A stretch of 64,000 nt of DNA, taken from positions 62,001-126,000 of the forward strand of contig JADCFA010000018.1 in assembly GCA_020249775.1 (NCBI GenBank), in the 5' to 3' direction. Below the pieces are notes generated by a model. It had not been told where the DNA came from and ran no database searches. It saw only the letters and a list, made by a program, of their open reading frames with translations. Positions 43,604 to 52,735 of this stretch are shown piece after piece; positions within the stretch are counted from its first letter, which is position 1, and the number at the start of each line of letters is the position of its first letter. This DNA is from Roseomonas sp. GTDB lineage: Bacteria; Pseudomonadota; Alphaproteobacteria; Acetobacterales; Acetobacteraceae. The translations under genes and the position numbers were made by a program.

Positions 43604-44713
43604 ATGCATCTTGGCCTTTTCATGATGCCGCTCCATCCACCGGGGCGGCCCATGCATGAAACCCTGGCAGAGGATACGGAAAAATCCCTGCTCGCGGACC
43701 GCCTGGGCTTTCAGGAGGTCTGGGTGGGGGAGCATTTTTCCGCGACCTCTGAACCCATTGCCTCGCCTTTGATGTTCATGGCGGGGCTGGTGCATCGCAC
43801 GAGCCTTAATTTCGGCACCGGCGTGATCAACCTGCCCAATCACCACCCGGCGATTGTGGCGGCAGAGGTCGCGCAATTCGACCATATGGCGCAGGGCCGC
43901 TTCATGATGGGGATTGGCGCGGGCGGGCTTTCCTCAGATTTTGAGCTGTTTGGCGATATTGAGCCCAAGGAACGCGGCAAGCGTATGGTCGAATCGATTG
44001 AGACCATTCAGCGCATCTGGGCGGCTGAACCGCCTTATGATGTTGGCGGCGAAACCTGGCCGGTGAAGATTTCGCGCAATGTGCTGCCGCAATATGGCGT
44101 GGGCTTCATGCCAAAACCCTTCCAGCCGGGCGGGCCTTCCATTCATATCTCGGCGCGCTCCAAGGATTCGCAGGGTGTGGCGTTGGCGGCCAAGCGCGGC
44201 TGGGGCGTGATCAGCGCCAATTTCGTGGCACACCGGATCCTCGCTGGCCATTGGCAGAGCTTCGCCGCAGGCCAGCGTGAAGCCGGCCAGGCGCCGGATG
44301 GTGCACGCTGGCGCATGGCGCGCAATTTCGTGATTGCCGCGACTGATGCCGAAGCCCGCGCCCGCGCCACCGCACCGGAAGGGGCCACACGCTATTACTT
44401 CGAATACCTCGGCAGTTTGGCGAAGCGCGCGGGGCTCGCCGCCACCATGACGCCGCGCGACGACATGGACCACAACGCCGCAACGGCTGAGGATATGATT
44501 GACGCCTGCGTGATTGCCGGCAGCCCGCGTACGGTTCTCGACAAGCTGATCGCGCTGCGTGAAGAAGCCGGCCCCTATGGCCATGTGCTGATGGCAGGGC
44601 TTGATTGGTCCGGCCCCAATGCCGCTTGGGAGGCTGAGAGCATGGCGCGTTTGGCGCAGGAAGTGATGCCAAGGCTGCGCCAGCATCTGGATCGGCGCGC
44701 TGCGGCGGAGTGA
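43604..44713 (+). CDS. LLM-class flavin-dependent oxidoreductase
   Basis: This 369-residue protein has the luciferase-like monooxygenase TIM barrel: MHLGLFMMPLHPP, DRLGFQEVWVGEHFSA, GTGVINLPNHHP, MAQGRFMMGIGAGG and an ARSKDSQGVALAAKRGWG segment. Such enzymes use FMN to oxidise small substrates; the substrate cannot be named. GAGG lies upstream of ATG 43604. It is divergent from rsmB. Confidence 0.88.
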   Translation: MHLGLFMMPLHPPGRPMHETLAEDTEKSLLADRLGFQEVWVGEHFSATSEPIASPLMFMAGLVHRTSLNFGTGVINLPNHHPAIVAAEVAQFDHMAQGRFMMGIGAGGLSSDFELFGDIEPKERGKRMVESIETIQRIWAAEPPYDVGGETWPVKISRNVLPQYGVGFMPKPFQPGGPSIHISARSKDSQGVALAAKRGWGVISANFVAHRILAGHWQSFAAGQREAGQAPDGARWRMARNFVIAATDAEARARATAPEGATRYYFEYLGSLAKRAGLAATMTPRDDMDHNAATAEDMIDACVIAGSPRTVLDKLIALREEAGPYGHVLMAGLDWSGPNAAWEAESMARLAQEVMPRLRQHLDRRAAAE

Positions 44714-44802
44714 ACCAAAAAAAGCGAAGCCAGGCCGCGGATTTCCACCAGGGGTGTCGATTCTTCAGAAGTTTATTTACGAATCTCGGCTAGATTAGCC
44801 TT

Positions 44803-45117
44803 ATGACGAAAACCATCCCCGGCGGCATCAATGCCGCGATGAATGCGACGCTGAGCGGCATACAGCGAGCCGTGGAGCGTCTGGAACTGGCGGCAATACG
44901 CCTTGCCAATGTTACCGCAGCGCCAGAACGGCCTGTGTTTGTCCCGCCTATCCCGCGTGAGGGCATCGGTTCCGGTATTGCCGCCATTCAAGGGCAGGAA
45001 GCCCTGGAGACGGCCCTGGTTGATATCATGATCGCAAAACGCGCTTATGAAGCGAATGCCGAAGCCCTGCGTTTCATCTCGGCCGAGGAGGATTGGCCCT
45101 TCAGCCGCGGTTTCTGA
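44803..45117 (+). CDS. Minimal flagellar-rod-like protein
   Basis: This 104-residue protein has an N-terminal segment ATLSGIQRAVERLELAAIRLAN resembling the first helix of flagellar rod/hook proteins (consensus ALSGLxAAxxRLxxAAxNIAN). Its C-terminal segment LETALVDIMIAKRAYEANAEALRF resembles the terminal helix of FlgC/FlgE/FlgG (VD-x-M-x-A-x-R-x-YEAN). The usual central domain is absent. No flagellar genes are near. It may be a short rod-type subunit or an orphan remnant. The stop directly abuts the convergent prmA stop. Confidence 0.68.
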   Translation: MTKTIPGGINAAMNATLSGIQRAVERLELAAIRLANVTAAPERPVFVPPIPREGIGSGIAAIQGQEALETALVDIMIAKRAYEANAEALRFISAEEDWPFSRGF

Positions 45118-46038
45118 TCAGCGTTTTCTAAGTACCAACGTAGTCCACGGACCCACATCTATTCTGCGTTCAAGCACGAGGCCCTGACGGCGATGCGCCG
45201 CCAGCACCATGCGCGCCTGCGTGCCGAGAAGCCCGGCCAAAATGGCCGTTCCCTGCGGTGCAAGATGCGCCGCCAATTCTCGCGCCATGGCGCAAAGCGG
45301 GCGCGCCAGAATATTCGCGAAAATCAGATCATAACGCTTGCCCTGCAACCGCCGATCACGCCAGCCATCCGCCAATAGCGCGCACATCTGCGCCGACAGC
45401 CTATTCAGCCGGGCATTCTCCGCACAAATGCGCACCGACCAGGGTTCGATATCGGTAGCCGTCACCGGCACATGCAGCAGCTTCGCCGCCGCCATGGCGA
45501 GAATGCCCGAACCGCTGCCCAGATCCATGATGCGCCGAGGACAGCGATGCGCCATCCCTTCAAACGCCATCAGGCAGCCTTGCGTCGAAGCATGTTCGCC
45601 CGACCCGAAAGCCAAACCCGCATCCAGCTTCAACACCAGCCGATCAAAACAGCGCCGATCCGCAACATGGGTCGGGCGGATTAGAAAGCGCCGGCCGATG
45701 CGCTGTTCCGGAAAAGCCTGCACGGTGCGCGCGAGCCAGCCATCCGCTTCCACCGGCGCAACCTGCAATGCGGGCGGGGCAATGCCCGCGACCAGCGCGG
45801 CCAAGGCCAAGGCACTTTCCAGCGTATCCTGCCCTGCGCCGGCTTCGCGCACACCTTCCACGCGCCAGGTATCGCTTGGCTCATCGCGGAAATAGGCGAC
45901 TGTGCCGCAAACCTGTTGCAATGCGGCTTCGAAAAAGGGCAGCGCTTCCTCACTCAGCCCATCAATGCTGAGTGCTTCCAGCGGTTCAGCGCGGCGGCGG
46001 GAAAGCGCGCCTGCGCCATCAGGGCCGGCGGGGCGCAT
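45118..46038 (-). CDS. prmA: Ribosomal protein L11 methyltransferase
   Basis: This 306-residue SAM-dependent methyltransferase has the PrmA pattern: GLAFGSGEHASTQGCL (about 140-155), MDLGSGSGILAMAAAK motif I (about 169-184), VTATDIEPWSVRICAENARLN motif and FANILARPL (about 239-247, the PrmA N-x-x-PL signature). It trimethylates L11. The start overlaps the uvrD stop by one base. Confidence 0.92.
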   Translation of the reverse strand: MRPAGPDGAGALSRRRAEPLEALSIDGLSEEALPFFEAALQQVCGTVAYFRDEPSDTWRVEGVREAGAGQDTLESALALAALVAGIAPPALQVAPVEADGWLARTVQAFPEQRIGRRFLIRPTHVADRRCFDRLVLKLDAGLAFGSGEHASTQGCLMAFEGMAHRCPRRIMDLGSGSGILAMAAAKLLHVPVTATDIEPWSVRICAENARLNRLSAQMCALLADGWRDRRLQGKRYDLIFANILARPLCAMARELAAHLAPQGTAILAGLLGTQARMVLAAHRRQGLVLERRIDVGPWTTLVLRKR

Positions 46039-48227
46039 CAGGCTTTCTCCACAAAACGATCAATCAGGCGCTTGTCGCCGGCCTTGTCGAAACGGATATC
46101 AAGCCGATCATCATCCACGCCCGTCACCTCGCCATAGCCGAATTTCTGGTGAAAGACGCGATCGCCCGGCGCATAACGCGTGGCACTCGCGGGGCGTTCC
46201 TTCACTTCCCAGGCGGCTGCCTCAATCACGCGCGGGCGCTGGCCATAGAGCCCGCCCGAGGCCGGAAAAACGCTCGCGCTTCGCATCTCCCGCGCGGCAT
46301 TGCCTTCCAGCTTGATCTCGGACGCCGGCAATTCATCCAAAAAGCGGGACGGGATGGAAGCCTGCCAATTGCCGTAAATACGCCGATTGGCGGCGTGGCT
46401 GATCACCGCAAAACGCCGCGCCCGCGTGATGCCAACATAAGCCAGGCGGCGTTCTTCTTCCAAGGCGCGCTCGCCCCCTTCTTCCAGGCTGCGCTGAGAT
46501 GGAAAGACGCCTTCTTCCCAACCCGGCAAAAACACGCGATCAAATTCCAAACCCTTCGCGCCATGCAGTGTCATGATGGAAACGCGCTGGCCTTCCGCCG
46601 CTTCGTCATTTTCCATCACCAGGGAGACATGTTCCAGAAACCCGGCCAGGGTTTCGTAATCCGCCATGGCGCGCAGCAATTCCTTGAGGTTATCAAGCCG
46701 CCCCGGCGCTTCCGGGCTGCGATCCTGCTTCCACATATCGGTATAGCCGCTTTCTTCCAGAAGCGTTGCCGCCATCACCACATGGCCTTCATTGGGCAGC
46801 ATGGCGCGCCAGCGGGCGAAAGCTTCGAGCAATTCGCCCAAGGCCGCGCGCGCCTTGGCCTGCTTGATCACGCCTTTTTCCAAGGCGAGCCCAGCGGCAA
46901 TGGCAAGCGGCGCGGCTTCCGCGCGCGCCAGCGCATGCATTTCGCGCATCGCAGTATCGCCAAGCCCGCGCTTGGGCAGATTCACAATCCGTTCAAACGC
47001 CAGATCATCCGCCGGCTGCGCCACCACGCGGAAATAGGCCATGGCATCACGGATTTCCTGACGCTCATAAAACCGCGCGCCACCCACCACGCGATAGGGC
47101 AGGCCAAGCGTGATCAGGCGTTCTTCGAAGGCGCGCGTTTGAAAACCGGCGCGGATCAGGATGGCGATCTCGCCAAGTGATTCACCCGAACGCCGCGCAG
47201 CTTCGATCCTCTCCCCCACCATGCGGGCTTCTTCTTCGCTGTCCCAGACTGAGACAACGCTGACCTTTTCCCCATCCGCATCATTGCGCCCGGCGCGCAG
47301 CGTTTTCCCAAGGCGCCCGGTATTATGCGCAATCAACCCTGATGCCGCGGCCAGAATGGGCCTGGTTGAACGATAATTCGATTCCAGCCGCACCACCTGC
47401 GCGCCGGGAAAATCCTTTTCAAACCGGAGGATGTTCTCAATCTCCGCGCCGCGCCAGGAATAGATGGATTGGTCATCATCACCCACACAGCAGATATTGC
47501 GATGCGCCTGCGCGAGCAGCCGTAGCCAGTAATACTGCACCAGATTCGTGTCCTGATATTCATCCACTAGAATATAGCGAAAGCGCCGCTGATAATCGGC
47601 CAGCACTTCCGGGTGCCCACGCAAAATTGTCACCACATGCAGCAGCAAATCGCCGAAATCGGCGGCATTGAGTGCCTTCAACCGCGCCTGATAGGCTTCA
47701 TAGATGCTGCGCGCGCGCCCGGCGGCGTAATCCGTATCCTCAGCCGGGGTGACGGCATCCGGCGTCAGGCCGCGATCCTTCCAGCGCTGAATGATCGCCA
47801 TCAGCCCATTCGCGGGCCAGCGCTTCAGGTCAATATGTTCCGCTTCCATCACCTGCTTCAGCAGGCGCAGCTGATCATCCGTATCCAGGATGGTAAAATT
47901 CGAATTCAGCCCGACAAGTTCCGCATTACGGCGCAGCATGCGGGCGGTCAGCGCATGGAAAGTGCCTAGCCATAGCCCTTCCACAGCCTCACCCATCATC
48001 GCGCCGACACGTTCGCGCATTTCCCGCGCGGCCTTGTTCGTAAAGGTCACCGCCAGCACCTGGGAAGGGAAGGCCTTGCGGCTACGCAGCAGATGCGCAA
48101 ACCGCGTGGTCAGCACGCGCGTCTTGCCGGTGCCCGCACCTGCCAGCACCAAAAGCGGCCCATCCAGCGCTTCCACCGCCGCGCGCTGTTCGGCATTGAG
48201 CCGCGAAAGGTAATCAGCCTCACTCAT
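46038..48227 (-). CDS. uvrD: UvrD/PcrA-family DNA helicase
   Basis: This 729-residue SF1A helicase has motif I LAGAGTGKTRVL near residue 28, Ia VLAVTFTNKAAREM, motif II DEYQDTN near 218, motif III DDDQSIYSWRGA near 247, QxxR motif VI and LxxYVGITRAR near 605. It functions in repair and replication restart. A C-terminal PcrA-like Tudor segment contains GDRVFHQKFGYGEV. ATG 48227 overlaps the upstream gene's stop by 4 nt and the prmA start follows, forming a three-gene unit. Confidence 0.93.
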   Translation of the reverse strand: MSEADYLSRLNAEQRAAVEALDGPLLVLAGAGTGKTRVLTTRFAHLLRSRKAFPSQVLAVTFTNKAAREMRERVGAMMGEAVEGLWLGTFHALTARMLRRNAELVGLNSNFTILDTDDQLRLLKQVMEAEHIDLKRWPANGLMAIIQRWKDRGLTPDAVTPAEDTDYAAGRARSIYEAYQARLKALNAADFGDLLLHVVTILRGHPEVLADYQRRFRYILVDEYQDTNLVQYYWLRLLAQAHRNICCVGDDDQSIYSWRGAEIENILRFEKDFPGAQVVRLESNYRSTRPILAAASGLIAHNTGRLGKTLRAGRNDADGEKVSVVSVWDSEEEARMVGERIEAARRSGESLGEIAILIRAGFQTRAFEERLITLGLPYRVVGGARFYERQEIRDAMAYFRVVAQPADDLAFERIVNLPKRGLGDTAMREMHALARAEAAPLAIAAGLALEKGVIKQAKARAALGELLEAFARWRAMLPNEGHVVMAATLLEESGYTDMWKQDRSPEAPGRLDNLKELLRAMADYETLAGFLEHVSLVMENDEAAEGQRVSIMTLHGAKGLEFDRVFLPGWEEGVFPSQRSLEEGGERALEEERRLAYVGITRARRFAVISHAANRRIYGNWQASIPSRFLDELPASEIKLEGNAAREMRSASVFPASGGLYGQRPRVIEAAAWEVKERPASATRYAPGDRVFHQKFGYGEVTGVDDDRLDIRFDKAGDKRLIDRFVEKA

Positions 48228-48721
48228 TGGCAGGACCCGATGGATCCGGCGCCGCAAATCTTCTCGCCATCCAGCCAGCGCGCGCCGCTGAAATCAGCGC
48301 CGGAAAGATTGGCGCCAGTCAATTCCGCCCCGGTCAGATCGGCGCCGCGCAAATCGGCGCGGAACAGCGTGGCGCGGCGCAAATCCGCACCCTTGAGCGT
48401 GGCGCCGGCCAGCACGGCGCGGGTCAGATCAGTGCTGCGCAAGGTGGCGCCAGTCAGATCAGCGCGCGTCATATCGGCAAAGCTGAACCGCGCATCGGAA
48501 CCATCAATGCCATTAAGCTTCGCTTCCACAAACCTCGCCCGCGCGAAGGAGGTATCGCGAAGTGTGGCCCCCGTCAGGTCCCGGCCCGAGAAATCCGCAT
48601 TATCCAGCAGGCAGCGCCGCCAGACCACGCCAGGCGCGGGGGAATCGGCGCAGGCGCCAAAGGCAGGGCCGGCCAGCAGCAGCAGGCCAAGCAGCAGGGG
48701 AATCTGTCGGGATGTGATCAC
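48224..48721 (-). CDS. Secreted pentapeptide-repeat protein
   Basis: This 165-residue protein has an N-terminal signal peptide (hydrophobic residues 7-20, cleavage near AFGA) followed by pentapeptide repeats of the A(D/N)LxG type from residue 38 to 155 (ADFSG, ADLTG, ADLRG, ANLSG). These form a right-handed beta-helix. The start at GTG 48721 is chosen because it begins immediately before the signal helix; no clear ribosome-binding site. It is the first gene of the uvrD-prmA unit. Function unknown. Confidence 0.78.
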   Translation of the reverse strand: MITSRQIPLLLGLLLLAGPAFGACADSPAPGVVWRRCLLDNADFSGRDLTGATLRDTSFARARFVEAKLNGIDGSDARFSFADMTRADLTGATLRSTDLTRAVLAGATLKGADLRRATLFRADLRGADLTGAELTGANLSGADFSGARWLDGEKICGAGSIGSCQ

Positions 48722-48823
48722 GGAGTGGATATAGAGGGTCCAACCCGCCGGTCCAACCGCGCCCCGCTTGCATCCCGGCCCCGAAGCGGCAAGCATGACC
48801 GCGAAAAGTTTCAGGAGAACAGA

Positions 48824-49429
48824 ATGCGCCGCCAGATTTTCGCCCTGAGCCTGATGGCCCTGCTGCCTTTGCCGGCGGCAGCGCATCACCCAATGGGCGG
48901 GGCAATGCCGCAGACGCTCTGGCAGGGTTTCGCTTCTGGCATCGGCCACCCGGTGATTGGGTTGGATCATTTGGCCTTTTTGCTGGCGGCCGGCGTGCTG
49001 GCGGCGGCGCTGCCGCGTGGTGAGGCGTTGCGCGCGATTGCCGGGTTCCTGGTAGCCGGGATGGTGGGCCTTACGCTGCATATGGCCGGCATTGGCCTTG
49101 GCATGACCGAGGCGGTGATCGCCGCTTCAGTGCTGCTGGCCGGTGCTGCGTTGCTGGTCGCCAAGCGCGTTTCCGCCCCGGCACTGCTGCTGGGCTTCGC
49201 CCTGGCCGGGCTGTTCCATGGCCATGCCTTTGCCGAAGCCGTGATCGGCGCCGAGGCAACGCCGATCATCGCCTATCTGGCCGGGCTTGCGGTGATCCAG
49301 GGCGGTTTGATGCTGGGCGCCATGGCGCTGGCGCGGGAAGCGTCGCGCGCGCGCTGGTTGCGCCCGGCGATGGGCGCGGTGGCGAGTTTTGCGGGGCTTG
49401 GGTTTTTGGTGGTGGCGGTGGTGGGTTAG
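48824..49429 (+). CDS. HupE/UreJ-family membrane protein
   Basis: This 201-residue protein has a signal-like first helix, then six membrane helices with the HupE/UreJ motif HPxxGxDHLxxLLAxG (GIGHPVIGLDHLAFLLAAG, about residues 40-58) and a FHGHAFAEA motif (about 130-138). The His/Asp residues of the family suggest nickel or cobalt transport. No hydrogenase or urease genes are nearby in the window. AGGAG precedes ATG 48824. Confidence 0.88.
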   Translation: MRRQIFALSLMALLPLPAAAHHPMGGAMPQTLWQGFASGIGHPVIGLDHLAFLLAAGVLAAALPRGEALRAIAGFLVAGMVGLTLHMAGIGLGMTEAVIAASVLLAGAALLVAKRVSAPALLLGFALAGLFHGHAFAEAVIGAEATPIIAYLAGLAVIQGGLMLGAMALAREASRARWLRPAMGAVASFAGLGFLVVAVVG

Positions 49430-49479
49430 GGCGCCTTTATCCAGGCGCATTTCACTTCCATTCCGCATCGGCTTTCGGC

Positions 49480-50904
49480 ATGCTTTGTCGAAGGATGCGG
49501 GACACGCTGATAAAATCTTGGATTATTGCCTTGGCGCTGCTGCCCGGCATGGCGGCGGCGCAGTCATCACGTGAAGAAGCCTGGCGCTGGTGCGCGCGGC
49601 AGGACACGGCCATTTCTCGCCAGACACAGATCGCCGGTTGCTCTTGGCTGATCGACTCAGGCCAAGAGACTCCTCAGTATCAGGCAATTGCTTTCTATAG
49701 TCGCGGTATTGCCCGCGCTGCCTTGAACGACCAGAGCGGCGCCATGCACGACTACACTGAAGCCATACGCGCAGATCCGCAAAATACCACGAGTTTCAAT
49801 CTTCGCGGCCTGTTGCGCGCGGCGCAGGGCGACCGTACCGGCGCGATAAGCGATTACACTGAGGCCATTCGCCTCAACCCTCAAGCCGCCGACGCCTTTA
49901 ATAATCGCGGCTTTGCGCGTAACGCCGAGGGCGACCGCCTTGGCGCCATCGCCGACTACAATGAGGCGATCAGGCTCAACCCACAATTCGCGCTTGCCTT
50001 CAATAATCGCGGTTTTGCTAAGGCTGGGCAGGGTGACCGCGAAGGCGCGATTATTGACTATAACGAAGCGATCCGACTAAACCCGCAATTTGCGCTTGCG
50101 TTCAATAATCGCGGAGCCTCCCGCGCTTGGCAGGGTGACCGTGCCAGCGCCATTGCTGACTACAATGAAGCCATTCGCCTCAATCCTAGATTGGCGATCG
50201 CGTTCGACAACCGCGGCAGAGTTCGCGCAGATGAAGGTGACCGTGACGGCGCCATTGCTGATTATACTGAGGCCATTCGCCTTAACCCTCAATCCGCGAA
50301 TACCTTCAATAATCGCGGCCTGGCGCGTGCGGGCCAGGGTGACCGTGCCGGCGCTATCGCTGATTACACTGAGGCGATCAGGCTAAATCCGCAGTTCTTC
50401 AACGCCTTCAACAACCGCGGCAGGGTTCGCGACGCCCAGGGTGATCGCGTCGGCTCTATCGCTGATTACACTGAAGCGATCCGATTAAATCCGCAATTCG
50501 CACTGGCTTATAATAATCGCGGTGCCGCCCGTTCGTGGCAGGGCGACAGCGCAGGTGCCATCGCGGACTACAGCGAAGCCATCCGGCTTAATCCGCAAGA
50601 CGCGAACACCTTCAACAATCGTGGGTTAGCGCGAGCTGGGGTTGGTGACCGCGCTGGCGCCATCGCCGACTATACCGAAGCCATCCGGCGCAATCCGCAA
50701 TACGCGCAGGCATACAATAATCGCGGCTTCTCACGCGCAGCGCTCAAGGATTTTGCGGGTGCCATAGCCGACTACAATGAAGCGATCCGCCTTGATCCGA
50801 AATTAGCCGATGCTTTCAATAACCGCGCAGATGCGCGTTCCGCTTTGGGTGACCGCGCCGGCGCCATGGCAGATTTCCGTGAGGCGCTGCGCATTGATCG
50901 GTAG
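49480..50904 (+). CDS. Secreted TPR-repeat protein (12 repeats)
   Basis: This 474-residue protein has an N-terminal signal peptide (hydrophobic 13-27) and twelve consecutive 34-residue TPR units from about residue 68 to the C-terminus. Consensus is xAFNNRGxARAxxGDRxGAIADYxEAIRLNPQ. Unusual uniformity of units (102 bp at DNA level) suggests recent expansion by unequal crossover. It is probably a periplasmic protein-binding scaffold. ATG 49480 or ATG 49495 could start it; neither has a good ribosome-binding site. Confidence 0.85.
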   Translation: MLCRRMRDTLIKSWIIALALLPGMAAAQSSREEAWRWCARQDTAISRQTQIAGCSWLIDSGQETPQYQAIAFYSRGIARAALNDQSGAMHDYTEAIRADPQNTTSFNLRGLLRAAQGDRTGAISDYTEAIRLNPQAADAFNNRGFARNAEGDRLGAIADYNEAIRLNPQFALAFNNRGFAKAGQGDREGAIIDYNEAIRLNPQFALAFNNRGASRAWQGDRASAIADYNEAIRLNPRLAIAFDNRGRVRADEGDRDGAIADYTEAIRLNPQSANTFNNRGLARAGQGDRAGAIADYTEAIRLNPQFFNAFNNRGRVRDAQGDRVGSIADYTEAIRLNPQFALAYNNRGAARSWQGDSAGAIADYSEAIRLNPQDANTFNNRGLARAGVGDRAGAIADYTEAIRRNPQYAQAYNNRGFSRAALKDFAGAIADYNEAIRLDPKLADAFNNRADARSALGDRAGAMADFREALRIDR

Positions 50905-51424
50905 CGATCTCGCGCATTTCCAGACCTAAGCCGCCCGCCAAACCACCGGAAACACCTCACTATCCATCGCGGCACCATGCGCAGGCGCATTCGCCGGCGC
51001 AGGCGGGCTTTCTATCCCCTTGCAGCGCGTGAACGCCGCATCATCGCCTGTCCAGCGCGCTGAAACCGCGCGGCGGCGCAGCTTGCCGCTGCGATTGCCC
51101 GGCGCGCCAGGCAAGTTCAGCCCAAATACCAAGCTGGTTTTTCCATGCTGCGCGAATTGCCCCCGCGCTTGGCCCAAGGGATGAGCAGTGCTTTGGCCGA
51201 TCGTTCAGCATCCGCCAGCTTCTTCGGATAGCGTAGGCTCCATCGATCATATCGCAATTGATCTTCCCTGCAGCGCGTGCCCTCTCCCGCGCTTCCAACA
51301 GGAAGAGCTGACGACAAACACCTGGTAAATTTCGAGAAAATCTTAGACTGGCCTGAAGATAAGCCTGTTTCTGGTAGCCATGAAACCAAACCCTGTTTCA
51401 AGATACCCTTAGATCAAAGCGCCG
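50905..51424. other. Gene-poor stretch with possible degraded gene
   Basis: No intact gene is evident in these 520 bases. Minus-strand frames contain pieces that read through each other (a RYPKKLADAERSAKALLIPWAKRGG piece near 51177-51260 and a LNLPGAPGNRSGKLRRRAV piece near 51060-51120), suggesting a frameshifted remnant. I recognise no family. Confidence 0.35.
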
Positions 51425-51499
<75 letters not shown>

Positions 51500-51592
51500 C
51501 AAGGCCCTGGCGGACGCGCTTCCTCTAGCCCCAGCCTGGGGCGGCCCGCAACCCCTTGATGCCGGGCGCGCCCCCTGGCACTTGCCGCCTGC

Positions 51593-51760
51593 ATGGAACA
51601 GCAAGGCAAAACCCCGTCCAAACCGACCACCCCCTCTCGGGAAGAAAGGCTGGCCGCGGCCCTGCGGGAGAATCTGCGCCGGCGGAAGGCGCAGGCGCGG
51701 GCGCGGGATGCTGCGGCTACGCCGCCCAAGCCCGACAGCCCGGAAAAACCCAGGGAGTAG
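51593..51760 (+). CDS. Small conserved basic protein (55 aa)
   Basis: This 55-residue protein, with start MEQQGKTPSKP, centre REERLAAALRENLRRRKAQARARD and a Pro-rich end, is highly charged and helical. I recall very similar short proteins (LAAALRENLRRRKAQ core) across alphaproteobacteria, uncharacterised. It lies between tRNA-Thr and accD. Confidence 0.68.
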   Translation: MEQQGKTPSKPTTPSREERLAAALRENLRRRKAQARARDAAATPPKPDSPEKPRE

Positions 51761-51836
51761 AGCTGGGTTTCCCCAAGCGGCCCATCTGCGCTATTTCCCA
51801 GCCACCGGGGCTTCGGCCCAAGTTTAAGGATGCGCC

Positions 51837-52730
51837 ATGAACTGGATCAGCGATTGGGCCCTGCCGAAGATCCAGGGCCTGTTCAAGCGAGAAGCGCCGG
51901 AAAACCTCTGGCATAATTGCCCTGCCTGCCAGCAGATGATCTTCCATCGAGACCTGGAAAAGGCGCTGCGCGTCTGTTCCCATTGCGGGCATCACATGCG
52001 CTTGGGCGCCGCGCAGCGGCTTGAAGCCACCTTGGACCCGGGCTTTTCGCGCATTGAATTACCGAAGGCGCCGGCTGATCCGCTGCGCTTTCGTGATCAA
52101 CGCCGCTATGCGGACCGGCTGCGCGAAAGCCAAACCAAGACCAGCATGGATGATGCGGTTGCCGTGGCGCATGGCACCATAAATGGGCGCCGCGCGGTTG
52201 TTGCCGCTTTTGAATTCGCCTTCATGGGTGGGTCCATGGGTGCGGGCGTGGGTGAGGCCATTGTCACAGCCGCCAAGCTTGCCGTTTTGCAGAATGCGCC
52301 GCTGATTGTGTTTACCGCCTCTGGCGGGGCGCGCATGCAGGAAGGGGCGGTCAGCCTCATGCAAATGCCGCGCACGGTGATTGCAACGCGCATGGTGAAG
52401 GAAGCGGGTCTGCCCTTCATCACCGTGCTGTGTGACCCGACCACGGGCGGTGTCACGGCCAGCTTCGCCATGCTCGGCGATATCCAAATCGCTGAGCCAG
52501 GCGCGATGATTGGCTTTGCCGGCGCGCGCGTGATTGAACAGACAGTGCGCGAAAAATTGCCGGAAGGCTTCCAACGCGCCGAATACCTGCTGGAACACGG
52601 CATTCTGGATATGGTGGTGAAGCGTGGCGAGATGCGTGAAACCTTGGCGCGCGTCATTTCCCTGCTGCAAGAGCCCTTGCTCGCACGCAGTGACGAGGAA
52701 GCCGAAGCCGCCGCCGCGCCCGCCGAATAA
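51837..52730 (+). CDS. accD: Acetyl-CoA carboxylase carboxyltransferase beta subunit
   Basis: This 297-residue enzyme subunit transfers CO2 from biotin to acetyl-CoA in fatty-acid synthesis. An N-terminal four-cysteine zinc finger is visible (NCPACQQ near 28-34 and CSHCGHH near 47-53). The crotonase-like carboxyltransferase core contains SGGARMQEG (about 162-170), TTGGVTASFAMLGD (about 201-214) and the C-terminal EPGAMIGFAGARVIEQTVREKLP. Followed by folC 5 nt downstream. Confidence 0.95.
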   Translation: MNWISDWALPKIQGLFKREAPENLWHNCPACQQMIFHRDLEKALRVCSHCGHHMRLGAAQRLEATLDPGFSRIELPKAPADPLRFRDQRRYADRLRESQTKTSMDDAVAVAHGTINGRRAVVAAFEFAFMGGSMGAGVGEAIVTAAKLAVLQNAPLIVFTASGGARMQEGAVSLMQMPRTVIATRMVKEAGLPFITVLCDPTTGGVTASFAMLGDIQIAEPGAMIGFAGARVIEQTVREKLPEGFQRAEYLLEHGILDMVVKRGEMRETLARVISLLQEPLLARSDEEAEAAAAPAE

Positions 52731-52735
52731 ATCCC

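Noticed and set aside
45972-47180. 402-codon plus-strand frame inside uvrD
   Set aside because: Antisense to helicase motifs; high-GC codon shadow.
49780-50900. Regular 102-bp DNA repeats resembling a CRISPR or satellite array
   Set aside because: Repeats are continuous codons of a TPR protein with no spacers.
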